Assembly: GCA_934438175.1 (NCBI GenBank) | Contig: CAKSBH010000003.1 | Coordinates: 62,001-126,000 of the forward strand | Origin: an uncultured Eubacteriales bacterium | Lineage (GTDB): Bacteria; Bacillota; Clostridia; Oscillospirales; UBA644 | Direction: 5' to 3' | DNA length: 64,000 bases | Part shown: positions 24,860 through 32,088 of the stretch, in pieces | How the letters are laid out: each line of letters starts with the position of its first letter | Numbering within the stretch: position 1 is the stretch's first letter | Notes under the pieces: model-generated | What the model was told of the DNA's origin: nothing | Seen by the model: the letters and a program-made list of their open reading frames with translations, nothing else | Databases searched by the model: none | Program-made: the position numbers and the translations under genes

Positions 24860-25183
24860 TTAATCCGAATACTTTGTCTGATACTTCTCCGGCATCAGCT
24901 TAATATCCCGGATCATATCTCCGTTGACAAGACGAATGCCGTCTTTTTCACGAATCTTCAGCCAGTTATCCTTGGCGGAAACAAGCCGCCCCGTAATTCC
25001 GAACGATTCGTTAAACAGTGAAATGCTGCATACTTTTCCGAGAAACTCCGCCAAAAGTTCTTCCGACATACAGGAAACTCCTCTCCGTTTTCTTCGTCTT
25101 ACCCGAAGCCCGAACCACGTATACCGCGGGGCGAGCACCACTTCAAGAATGAAAAAAACAATGAATAAACCGATATATTCCAT
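24860..25183 (-). CDS. Small Sm-like (DUF6897-type) protein with possible N-terminal membrane helix
   Basis: A 107-residue reading frame whose last 65 residues (FLGKVCSISLFNESFGITGRL, DNWLKIREKDG, LVNGDMIRDIKLMPEK) resemble the short Sm-like fold of clostridial DUF6897 proteins. The first 38 residues hold a hydrophobic helix and a basic stretch RVRRRKRRG. There are two credible starts: ATG 25183 with GGAG only two bases away, and ATG 25069 with a well-placed GGAGAGGAG, giving a 69-residue protein without the helix. The function is unknown. Confidence 0.65.
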   Translation of the reverse strand: MEYIGLFIVFFILEVVLAPRYTWFGLRVRRRKRRGVSCMSEELLAEFLGKVCSISLFNESFGITGRLVSAKDNWLKIREKDGIRLVNGDMIRDIKLMPEKYQTKYSD

Positions 25184-25191
25184 TTCTCCGC

Positions 25192-25542
25192 TCAGTACGC
25201 AACCACAGTGGCAAGAAACACCAACGGCTCGTCGCCTTCATTTTTCATATCGTGAAAGCCGCCGTTGCCGGTGAGGATGACATCTCCCGGCTCGACCGGA
25301 ACTCTCCGGCCGTCGCCTTCATCCACCGAACCCTTGCCGCGAAGAATGTAATAAATCTCATCATCCTCCGTGTGTTGATGTTTTCCGACCGAAGCACCCT
25401 TCGCCAGCGTGACCGTGCAGCAGGCACAGATCTTGCTGCGGGTATCCTTGTCGTGCAGCGCATAATGCAGCACCACGTCGCCGGAACCCCCACACATCTC
25501 GGGGACGACTTCTTTGTCAAATTCCGCTGCTTTCCGAATCAT
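25192..25542 (-). CDS. Cupin-domain protein
   Basis: A 116-residue single cupin. Metal-ligand motif 1 is GKHQHTEDDEIYYILRGKG (His55, His57, Glu62) and motif 2 ends with GGFHDM (His97). Cysteines at 39, 41 and 42 (CACC) are unusual. The ligand is not predictable. It sits between iscU and the Sm-like gene, with an 8-bp gap to the latter, and may be part of the isc transcript. Confidence 0.88.
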   Translation of the reverse strand: MIRKAAEFDKEVVPEMCGGSGDVVLHYALHDKDTRSKICACCTVTLAKGASVGKHQHTEDDEIYYILRGKGSVDEGDGRRVPVEPGDVILTGNGGFHDMKNEGDEPLVFLATVVAY

Positions 25543-25586
25543 GTTTCATGACCGCCCTTTCTCTGTTTTGTTTTGAAAGTATTTTT

Positions 25587-26060
25587 TCAAACCTGTGAAA
25601 GTTTCTCGTCCGGAGCATGCCCCGTGCAGGCAGAGCAACATCCGTTGCAGCCCTGCGCTTCCGGCTTGATTCCGTACAGCATGGGATCAATGTTGTTCTT
25701 TTTGAGATAATCCGCTACGGCAGCGCGCACCGCTTCCTCCGCAAGAACGGAGCAGTGGATCTTCGCCGGGGGCAGGCCGTCCAATGCCTCAATCACCGCT
25801 TTGTTGGTCAGTTTCAAAGCATCTTCGATCGATTTTCCTTTAATCATCTCCGTTGCCATCGACGAGGTGGCAATGGCGGCACCGCAACCGAATGTGTGGA
25901 ACTTGATATCGGTAATGATTCCGTTTTCCACCTTGATATACATCTTCATAATATCGCCGCATTTCGGGTTCCCGACTTCACCGATACCCGAAGCGTCTGC
26001 AATCTCACCCACATTGCGGGGATGAGAAAAATGATCCATTACTTTTTCCGAATACAACAT
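25587..26060 (-). CDS. iscU: Fe-S cluster scaffold IscU/NifU-N with Cys-rich tail
   Basis: A 157-residue scaffold on which IscS-derived sulfur and iron are assembled. The three ligand cysteines are present: Cys34 in GNPKCGD with the stabilising Asp36, Cys59 in FGCGAA, and Cys103 in IHCSVL. The protein has a 35-residue C-terminal extension ending in GCNGCCSAC (Cys138/141/142/145), a possible extra cluster site. It follows iscS by 16 bp. Clostridial members of this clade often have such a tail. Confidence 0.92.
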   Translation of the reverse strand: MLYSEKVMDHFSHPRNVGEIADASGIGEVGNPKCGDIMKMYIKVENGIITDIKFHTFGCGAAIATSSMATEMIKGKSIEDALKLTNKAVIEALDGLPPAKIHCSVLAEEAVRAAVADYLKKNNIDPMLYGIKPEAQGCNGCCSACTGHAPDEKLSQV

Positions 26061-26076
26061 GAAAATTCTCCTTTAC

Positions 26077-27264
26077 TTAAACTTCACGGACGTGTTGCTT
26101 ATCTTCCACCGTTTCCCACAACGGCGACATATCCCGCAGCATCTGAACAATTTCGGGGAATACGTGAAGAATATAATCCACATCCTCCTCGGTGTTGTTG
26201 TGATCCAGCGAGAAGCGGATGGAACCGTGTGCAATCTCATGCGGAAGCCCGATGGCAAGCAAAACATGCGACGGATCCAGAGAGCCGGATGTGCAGGCAC
26301 TGCCTGACGAGGCGCAAATCCCCTTCAGGTCCATGTGAAGCAACATGGCTTCTCCCTCGATATAAGGGATGGAAACATTCAGGGTTCCGGGCAGATTATT
26401 TTCGGCCGGCGTATTCACACGGCAATACGGAATCCGTGCCATCAGCCCGTCACGCAAACGATCGCGGAGTGCACGGACCCGTGTCATCCGCTCTTCCAGG
26501 TTCTGATCGGCGAGCTCAAGAGCAACCCCCATTCCGACGATTCCCGGAACGTTTTCGGTGCCGGAACGTCTGCCGCGCTCCTGCTGTCCACCGTCAATCA
26601 GGTTCGGCAGAACAATGCCTTTGCGAATATACAGGGCGCCGATTCCTTTGGGAGCGTTGAATTTGTGAGCCGACAGAGAAAGCCCGTCCACCCCCAGTTC
26701 TTTCACATGAATCTTCATGTGTCCGACCGCCTGCACGGCATCGGTGTGAAACAGGACTCCGTGACGGCGTGCCACGGCGGCAAGCTCCCGGATGGGTTCC
26801 ACCGAGCCAATTTCATTGTTCGCAGCCATAACGGTAACAAGAATCGTATCCGGACGGATTGCCTCTTCCAACTGCTCCGGGGTAACGAAACCGCCCTCGT
26901 TCACCGGCAGATAGGTGACCTCATAGCCCTGCTTCTCCAGCGCTTTCATGGAATGAAGAACGGCATGATGTTCGATGGTTGTGGTAATCAGATGTTTGCC
27001 TTTTGCGGCGTATTTCTGCGCAACACCCTTGATAAACCAGTTGTCAGACTCCGTTCCGCCGGACGTGATATAAATTTCAGAGGGATCCGCACCCAGTGCC
27101 GCGGCAATTTTCGCACGGGCACAATCCACAGCTTCCTTTGCCTCACGACCCTTCTGATGAATACTGCCGGGATTTCCGTAGACTTCGGTCAGATACGGCA
27201 ACATCGCGTCTCTCACCGCATCGTCAACACGGGTCGTTGCGGCATTGTCAACATAAACAAGCAT
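26077..27264 (-). CDS. iscS: Cysteine desulfurase (IscS/NifS type)
   Basis: A 395-residue PLP enzyme that takes sulfur from cysteine. PLP lysine is Lys201 in LSAHKFNAPKG; the PLP-stacking His is in IEHHAVLHS; NNEIGSVEP and HTDAVQ are conserved; the persulfide Cys324 lies in CASSGSACTSG. Start ATG 27264 follows AAGGAGG; an in-frame extension to 27582 overlaps the divergent gene and is rejected. First gene of iscS-iscU, with its own promoter. There is no iscR beside it. Confidence 0.95.
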   Translation of the reverse strand: MLVYVDNAATTRVDDAVRDAMLPYLTEVYGNPGSIHQKGREAKEAVDCARAKIAAALGADPSEIYITSGGTESDNWFIKGVAQKYAAKGKHLITTTIEHHAVLHSMKALEKQGYEVTYLPVNEGGFVTPEQLEEAIRPDTILVTVMAANNEIGSVEPIRELAAVARRHGVLFHTDAVQAVGHMKIHVKELGVDGLSLSAHKFNAPKGIGALYIRKGIVLPNLIDGGQQERGRRSGTENVPGIVGMGVALELADQNLEERMTRVRALRDRLRDGLMARIPYCRVNTPAENNLPGTLNVSIPYIEGEAMLLHMDLKGICASSGSACTSGSLDPSHVLLAIGLPHEIAHGSIRFSLDHNNTEEDVDYILHVFPEIVQMLRDMSPLWETVEDKQHVREV

Positions 27265-27315
27265 TTCAAAACCTCCTTGTTTGCACAGACGTGCATACTT
27301 CCTTACATTACCCTT

Positions 27316-27344
27316 ATCATAGCACAAACCGGGAATTTCGTCAA
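27316..27344 (-). promoter_or_regulatory. Promoter of iscS-iscU
   Basis: Minus-strand TTGACG (27344-27339), 17-bp spacer, TATGAT (27321-27316). Confidence 0.8.
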
Positions 27345-27387
27345 GATGATAGGCTTTGTTTTTTCTATATTCCCGGAACATTTCCCG

Positions 27388-27416
27388 TTGACAAAACGGT
27401 CCCGTCCAAGTATAAT
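27388..27416 (+). promoter_or_regulatory. Promoter of the P-loop kinase-like gene
   Basis: TTGACA (27388-27393), 17-bp spacer, TATAAT (27411-27416): a perfect consensus, 41 bp before the start codon with GGAGG in between. Confidence 0.85.
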
Positions 27417-27457
27417 ATAAGCAGAAAAAAAATATCCCATACGGAGGCGGAAGTTTT

Positions 27458-27982
27458 ATGAGCAAAGACCGCAAACTCATTCTGGTCATGAACGGAAAAG
27501 GCGGCGTCGGAAAGGACACTCTTTGCGACGGACTTCGCGCATCGTTTGACGTACGCAACGTTTCTTCCATTACGCCCATCAAAGAAATTGCCGCACAATT
27601 CGGCTGGAACGGCGAAAAAGACGAGCGGTCACGCCGTTTCCTCGCAGACCTGAAAAAAGCGTTCAGCGATTACAACGATCTGCCTACGCAATACCTTTTG
27701 GCGCAGGCCAAAGAGTTTTCACAGACGGAGGAAGACATTCTGTGCTGTCATATCCGGGAGCCCGATCAGATTGCCCGCTTTGTAAAACAGGTATCTCTCC
27801 CCTGCCTTACAGTACTGGTGCGCCGCGCAACCGTGGACGGAACCGAAGCGTTCGGAAACCGGGCAGACGATTCCGTGGAGGATTACGCATACGATCTTAT
27901 TTTTGACAACGATGCCCCGGTTGCAGAAAGCTGCGCAAATTTCTGCCGGTGTATCCGGGAAATCTTTGAAAGACATGCATAA
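27458..27982 (+). CDS. P-loop nucleoside/nucleotide kinase-like protein
   Basis: A 174-residue protein with a Walker A loop MNGKGGVGKDTLCDGLR (Lys19-Asp20-Thr21) close to the N-terminus; the KDT ending resembles deoxynucleoside monophosphate kinases and related adenylate-kinase-fold proteins. A later TVLVRRATVDG and the FGNRADDSVEDYAYDLIFDND segment could form the LID and base-binding parts. The substrate is unknown. It is monocistronic, diverges from iscS, and has a consensus promoter, so it is probably well expressed. Confidence 0.75.
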   Translation: MSKDRKLILVMNGKGGVGKDTLCDGLRASFDVRNVSSITPIKEIAAQFGWNGEKDERSRRFLADLKKAFSDYNDLPTQYLLAQAKEFSQTEEDILCCHIREPDQIARFVKQVSLPCLTVLVRRATVDGTEAFGNRADDSVEDYAYDLIFDNDAPVAESCANFCRCIREIFERHA

Positions 27983-28029
27983 AAACAACGCAGATCTTTC
28001 TTAAAACGGAAAAAGACAACAACTTACAC

Positions 28030-28058
28030 TTGCGGGCACATCGATGATGTGCCCGCAA
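28030..28058. terminator. Probable bidirectional terminator
   Basis: Perfect 13-bp stem (28030-28042 with 28046-28058, loop GAT) between convergent genes; the flanking T-runs are weak. Confidence 0.6.
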
Positions 28059-28076
28059 ATCATTCGGTTCTGTCGC

Positions 28077-29414
28077 TCAATCCTCACCCTCGGCATCCCC
28101 GTCATCACCCGGCAGATCACGGACACGCACACGAATCTCCTGTGCCATCAGATCGTCTGCCTTGACGACGGTAATCTCCAGATTCTGATAATTGAATTGA
28201 TATCCCTTCTCGGGAATGCTGCCAATCAGCCCGACAATCCATCCGTTGACGGTGGTTGCCTCGGGTTCTTTGATTGTTTCGAGATCAAAAAATTCAAAGA
28301 AATCCTCGATATTCGCCGTGCACAGAACACGGTAGCTGCCATCGTCGAGCCGTACAAATTCCTTTACTTCCTCATCGCGTTCATCCCAGATTTCGCCGAC
28401 AATCTCCTCAAGGATATCCTCCATGGTCACAATGCCGGCAGTCTCGCCGTACTCATTGACAACCACAACGATGTGATTATGCTCTTTCTGCATATCCTTA
28501 AACAGCACATCGAGGTGCGCCGTTTCGGGCACAAAGGTCGGCTGAAACATTGCATCTGCAAGCGTAAAGCCCTCCCGGTCATGCCGCAGCAGATAGTCGC
28601 GGGTGTGCAGAATTCCGACAATGTTGTCAGTCGTATCCGCATATACGGGAATGCGCGAATAGCCCTCCGTCTCAATAATCTTAAGAATCTCCTCGTCGGT
28701 CGCCTCCTGCGAAACAAGCACGAGCGCACGGCGGGGAGTCATAACATCCTCGGCGGTCATCCCGTCAAGTTTGAATACGTTCTTAATATATTCAATATCA
28801 TTCTGGTTCAGACTTCCCTCATCGGCACCCGCGTCAAGCATCAGGACAATGTCCTCCTCCGAAACCGGTTCTTCCTTCTCGTGCGGGTCGATTCCGAACA
28901 GACGGAGAACCCCGTTTGTGGAGACCGTGAGCAGCCATATAATGGGACGGAGAACCACCGCCAGACCGGAAATGACACCGCACACATGCTCCGCAAGTTT
29001 TTCCTTGTGCTTCATGGCAATGCGCTTGGGAACCAGTTCGCCGAGCACGAGGGTGAAGAAAGAAAGAATGAGCGTTATCACGATAACGGCAGCCGTGTTT
29101 ACAATGCCCACACGACTTTCGGGAATATGAAAGGCACGCACGGCAAATGCCGACAGTCTCTCGGCAAAATTATCGGCGGCAAATGCCGAGCCGAGAAAGC
29201 CCGCGAGCGTGATCCCGATCTGAATGGTTGAAAGAAAGCGCGTCGGCTCTTCAATCATTTTCAGCATCTTTTTCGCTTTTTTGTCGCCGTCGTCGGCACG
29301 CGCCTTGATCTTCTTCTCATTCAGAGATATAACCGCAATTTCGGTTGCGGCGAAGAAAGCATTCAACAGAATCAGTATAAATTGCAACAATAATTGTCCG
29401 GCAATATCAGACAT
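28077..29414 (-). CDS. CNNM/CorC-family (hemolysin-type) membrane protein
   Basis: A 445-residue protein: N-terminal DUF21/CNNM transmembrane domain (about 1-190, GITLAGFLGSAFAADNFAE and TLVLGELVPKRIAM), a CBS pair (about 205-330, VMTPRRALVLV, GYSRIPVYADT, TRDYLL), and a C-terminal CorC_HlyC domain (about 345-425). Family members are linked to Mg2+ or Co2+ export or resistance. GGAGG precedes ATG 29414. Its roughly 200-nt leader contains a separate 37-codon ORF. Confidence 0.92.
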   Translation of the reverse strand: MSDIAGQLLLQFILILLNAFFAATEIAVISLNEKKIKARADDGDKKAKKMLKMIEEPTRFLSTIQIGITLAGFLGSAFAADNFAERLSAFAVRAFHIPESRVGIVNTAAVIVITLILSFFTLVLGELVPKRIAMKHKEKLAEHVCGVISGLAVVLRPIIWLLTVSTNGVLRLFGIDPHEKEEPVSEEDIVLMLDAGADEGSLNQNDIEYIKNVFKLDGMTAEDVMTPRRALVLVSQEATDEEILKIIETEGYSRIPVYADTTDNIVGILHTRDYLLRHDREGFTLADAMFQPTFVPETAHLDVLFKDMQKEHNHIVVVVNEYGETAGIVTMEDILEEIVGEIWDERDEEVKEFVRLDDGSYRVLCTANIEDFFEFFDLETIKEPEATTVNGWIVGLIGSIPEKGYQFNYQNLEITVVKADDLMAQEIRVRVRDLPGDDGDAEGED

Positions 29415-29466
29415 TTTTTATAACCTCCAAAATTTTACGGTGATTTATGAATTTACTGCAGAACAT

Positions 29467-29580
29467 TCAGCATCTGTCCAGACGACGGATGTCTGTACGG
29501 CCGGCAATCACGCACACGTAATCTTTCGGCGGTATCCATTGGTCGGCATTTACGCCGCAACTTCGGGGAAGCGGATCCAT
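29467..29580 (-). CDS. 37-residue leader ORF upstream of the CNNM gene
   Basis: An ATG at 29580, 12 bases after AAGGAG, opens 37 codons to TGA at 29467; the peptide begins MDPLPRSCGVNADQWIPP and has Cys at 8, 23 and 37. The stretch is GC-rich against AT-rich flanks, as expected for coding sequence. It ends 52 bp before the CNNM start and shares its promoter. The early Asp/Pro codons recall Mg2+-responsive leader peptides of enterobacterial mgtA, but no homology is implied. It could instead be a stand-alone small protein. Confidence 0.45.
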   Translation of the reverse strand: MDPLPRSCGVNADQWIPPKDYVCVIAGRTDIRRLDRC

Positions 29581-29618
29581 GAGGTCTACCAACTCCTTTT
29601 TATATAAAATTTAATTGC

Positions 29619-29647
29619 ATTCTACCACAAAAATTACAAGAAGTCAA
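29619..29647 (-). promoter_or_regulatory. Promoter of the leader ORF and CNNM gene
   Basis: Minus-strand TTGACT (29647-29642), 17-bp spacer, TAGAAT (29624-29619). The transcript would begin near 29612. Between this promoter and 29734 nothing else is visible. Confidence 0.75.
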
Positions 29648-29733
29648 TTGTCTGCACGCTTTTTATGGAAAACCGGCTAAGGGCTTTTCGGAAAAATCCT
29701 TCTTGAATGTTCTTTTCCAATCCGACCGTGCAG

Positions 29734-29787
29734 AAAAAAAACAGGCAATCCAACCCCGACCCGATGAGTCAACGCTCGATTGCCTGT
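29734..29787 (-). terminator. Terminator of pduL
   Basis: Stem ACAGGCAATC / GATTGCCTGT (29741-29750 with 29778-29787) closing a 27-nt loop that contains a smaller hairpin, followed on the minus strand by eight T residues. Confidence 0.75.
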
Positions 29788-29865
29788 CTTGGCAAAAGCC
29801 GCATTTCCGTTTTCTGAAACAATCGCATTGCCGAATTGCGGATTCTGCACCTGTTTCTTTTTTAT

Positions 29866-30435
29866 TCAGAGAATCTCGCCGTGGATATTGCCGGATGCCA
29901 GAGCCGCATTGGACTCATCGGTATCGATGTGCATCGCGGGCGAGAATTTGGAACTGACACGGATCACAACATCCCCGAAGACCAGAGACCGACCCGTTCC
30001 GTTCACTTTGACCGAAACAATCTGTTTATCCGCAACACCGAATTCTGCTGCTGCTTCCGGAGTAAGATGAATGTGGCGCTTCGCAACAATCACGCCCTCG
30101 GAAATGGTCACTTCCCCGGCAGGACCGATCAGCGTGCAACCCGGCGTACCGGCAATGTCACCACTCTCGCGTACAACCGCAGGAACGCCAAGCGTTCTTG
30201 CATCCGTTGCGGAGACCTCGACCTGCGTGGCAGAACGCTCCGGACCGAGGATGGAAACGTTTTTAATTTCATTTTTGGGTCCTCTCACCGTCACACGCTC
30301 TTCGCAGGCGAACTGCCCCGGCTGAGACAGGGCTTTCTTGACCGTCAGGGCATGTCCCTTGCCGAAAAGAATGTCCACATGCTCTCTGCTCAGATGGACG
30401 TGGCGCGCAGAGGTTTCAATCAAAATTTCGTTCAT
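29866..30435 (-). CDS. pduL: Phosphotransacylase PduL
   Basis: A 189-residue phosphate acyltransferase converting acyl-CoA and phosphate to acyl phosphate. The two related beta-barrel halves each carry the zinc-binding histidine signature: ARHVHLS (His12/His14) and KRHIHLT (near 120). Length is that of PduL without an N-terminal encapsulation peptide, so it is probably cytosolic and acts as a phosphotransacetylase in fermentation. Start ATG 30435 follows GGAAAGGAAG; the in-frame extension to 30588 crosses the promoter. No other pdu genes are near. Confidence 0.93.
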   Translation of the reverse strand: MNEILIETSARHVHLSREHVDILFGKGHALTVKKALSQPGQFACEERVTVRGPKNEIKNVSILGPERSATQVEVSATDARTLGVPAVVRESGDIAGTPGCTLIGPAGEVTISEGVIVAKRHIHLTPEAAAEFGVADKQIVSVKVNGTGRSLVFGDVVIRVSSKFSPAMHIDTDESNAALASGNIHGEIL

Positions 30436-30474
30436 GGTTGGAAAACTTCCTTTCCTAAATTTTTCACGCCTTTT

Positions 30475-30503
30475 ATTATATACCTTTTCTTTGCCTTTTT
30501 CAA
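30475..30503 (-). promoter_or_regulatory. Promoter of pduL
   Basis: Minus-strand TTGAAA (30503-30498), 17-bp spacer, TATAAT (30480-30475). Confidence 0.8.
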
Positions 30504-30586
30504 GAGAAAACGGAAATTTTTTTGCATAAAACCGGATTGCGGAAGAAAGAATATCTATAAAAAGATCTTCCGAAAAGGAGAGCCAC

Positions 30587-30778
30587 ATGATTAAGGGTTG
30601 TCAGAAAAACGTCATCGTCATCCGGGACACCAAAAGCGATATTTTTGAGCAGGCCATTTTCATCGTCAAAAAAAACATTCCCCGGCTGTCGGACTACACG
30701 CTTCGGCTGGAAGCGGAAAAGATTCTTGCCGAAAAGACAGCCCCCCGTCGCCGCAGAAACCGCATCCGCAAAAAATAA
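30587..30778 (+). CDS. 63-residue basic protein of unknown function
   Basis: A short gene with a good ribosome site (AAAAGGAGAG) and its own terminator. The protein starts MIKGCQKNVIVIRDTKSD, has a central helix-forming part and ends in a strongly basic tail RRRRNRIRKK. I believe similar short MIKGC-starting proteins occur in other Clostridia, but I cannot name a family. The tail suggests nucleic-acid or ribosome contact; that is an inference. No convincing sigma-A promoter was found upstream. Confidence 0.65.
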   Translation: MIKGCQKNVIVIRDTKSDIFEQAIFIVKKNIPRLSDYTLRLEAEKILAEKTAPRRRRNRIRKK

Positions 30779-30801
30779 GGGTCTGACCGGAGTCAGACCC
30801 T
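30778..30801. terminator. Bidirectional terminator
   Basis: Perfect 10-bp stem (30778-30787 with 30792-30801, loop CGGA) with CGTTTCTTTT after it, between convergent genes. Confidence 0.8.
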
Positions 30802-30809
30802 CGTTTCTT

Positions 30810-31073
30810 TTATAAAAGCGTTCGGAAAAACGCATCCGATTCCCATGCGGTTGTTCCCTGTCCCGCATCCAGAAACAGCATCGCCACGGCAAGCAACGCA
30901 AACAGGGCAAGCAGAATCCAAAAAAGATTCTTGCGGAGATTTCTTTTTTTCTGCGTGCGTTTGACGCCTTTTTCGTTTTCTTCGTCCAGTTCCTTCCAGT
31001 CCCATGCCGCACGCTGACCGCACTTCGGACAGAACTTTTCATGATGTTCAGTTCCGCAAATGGGGCATTTCAT
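30810..31073 (-). CDS. Zinc-ribbon membrane protein
   Basis: An 87-residue protein: an N-terminal double CxxC zinc ribbon (MKCPICGTEHHEKFCPKCGQ), a basic linker and one hydrophobic helix (about 50-70). Such zinc_ribbon_2 proteins are common single-helix membrane proteins with no known role. The start at 31073 overlaps the lipid-kinase stop as ATGA, so it is cotranslated with that gene. Confidence 0.75.
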   Translation of the reverse strand: MKCPICGTEHHEKFCPKCGQRAAWDWKELDEENEKGVKRTQKKRNLRKNLFWILLALFALLAVAMLFLDAGQGTTAWESDAFFRTLL

Positions 31074-32056
31074 GTGCCAACACTCCTTTCTTCGGGCTGT
31101 GCTGCCCGCAGGGTTTTGTCGCCGGGAAAACGATCGTATAACGTTTTGGGCAATGCAAACCGGATGGCTCTCGGCAGGCATTCTACGGTCCACGTCGTAA
31201 GATCCTTGATCTCACCGTCCACACAGATCTTCATCGGCTCCATGGCTTCCAGCGTGATCTTTCGAACCCTGCGATACCGGATGCCGATTTTTTCACATTT
31301 TGCGCGATCGTCCAGCAACGTCCCCTTTTTATACATTCCGACCAGTCCCAGGAACTGCCGGCGCGTGACCGAATCCGGCACTTCGATCCATTCCAGAAGG
31401 CCGTCCTGCAAATCGGCTTTGGATGCCGCCTTATAGCCGCCGCCATAGTAAGCACCGTTGCCGAACAGAGAAAGAAGGAAACGGCTTTCCCGAACGCTTC
31501 CGTCTTCCATTACAAACCGGACATGTCCCTTCGGCATCCGGGCAAGCACCATAAACACGCAGATGGTGTAGGAGAAGGAATTGTTCATCAACGGCTTGGA
31601 ACGGTTCCGTTCCATCATATCCACAACTTCACAGTCAAAGCCCATATTGGTGACGTTGATGGATACGCTGTCGTTGTAGCGGATGGCATCCACCTCGATT
31701 GCACTTCCGTTGATGTAATCTTCAATGTCGCAAAATTCCTTCGGAGAGCCAAAGTTCCGGGTAAAATCATTGCCGGTACCGATGGGAATCACCGCAAGTT
31801 CGGCATTTTCGCGACCGTACACGACCCCCGAAAGATCACTGACCGTTCCGTCTCCGCCAACGGCATAAATGCGATAGGTTTCCTCCGGATGCGTATCCAG
31901 CAACTTACGCACATACTGCGGGGCATCATCTGCCGAGCGGGTATAATGTGTATGATAATCCACCCGCAGCCGTCGGCAGGTTTTTGCAATCTGCCGCTTC
32001 ATCCGGCGCGCCAGCCGCGTTCCCGCCACCGGATTCATAATAAAAATATGTTTCAT
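31070..32056 (-). CDS. Diacylglycerol/lipid kinase (YegS/DgkB family)
   Basis: A 328-residue soluble lipid kinase. The NAD-kinase-like nucleotide site is GGDGTVSD (about 68-75), the family's GTGNDFTRNFG follows, and VDAIRYNDSVSINVTNMGFDCEV is the lipid-binding-domain start. Length matches DgkB-like proteins (about 300). In Gram-positives DgkB recycles diacylglycerol from lipoteichoic acid synthesis; that role is plausible but not shown here. Confidence 0.9.
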   Translation of the reverse strand: MKHIFIMNPVAGTRLARRMKRQIAKTCRRLRVDYHTHYTRSADDAPQYVRKLLDTHPEETYRIYAVGGDGTVSDLSGVVYGRENAELAVIPIGTGNDFTRNFGSPKEFCDIEDYINGSAIEVDAIRYNDSVSINVTNMGFDCEVVDMMERNRSKPLMNNSFSYTICVFMVLARMPKGHVRFVMEDGSVRESRFLLSLFGNGAYYGGGYKAASKADLQDGLLEWIEVPDSVTRRQFLGLVGMYKKGTLLDDRAKCEKIGIRYRRVRKITLEAMEPMKICVDGEIKDLTTWTVECLPRAIRFALPKTLYDRFPGDKTLRAAQPEERSVGT

Positions 32057-32088
32057 GTCGGTCTTCCTTCTCTGTTTTTATGGAATAT

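Noticed and set aside
26077..27582. Extended N-terminus of iscS reaching 27582
   Set aside because: The extension overlaps the divergent kinase-like gene and both promoters; ATG 27264 has a strong ribosome site.
29467..29612. M-box or yybP-ykoY riboswitch in front of the CNNM gene
   Set aside because: The leader lacks the conserved core sequences of either class as I know them, while the open frame and composition fit a small ORF better.
29734..29787. tRNA-like or small RNA structure with GTCGGGGTTGG
   Set aside because: No acceptor stem or anticodon arm can be formed; a terminator with a nested hairpin and eight T residues explains it.
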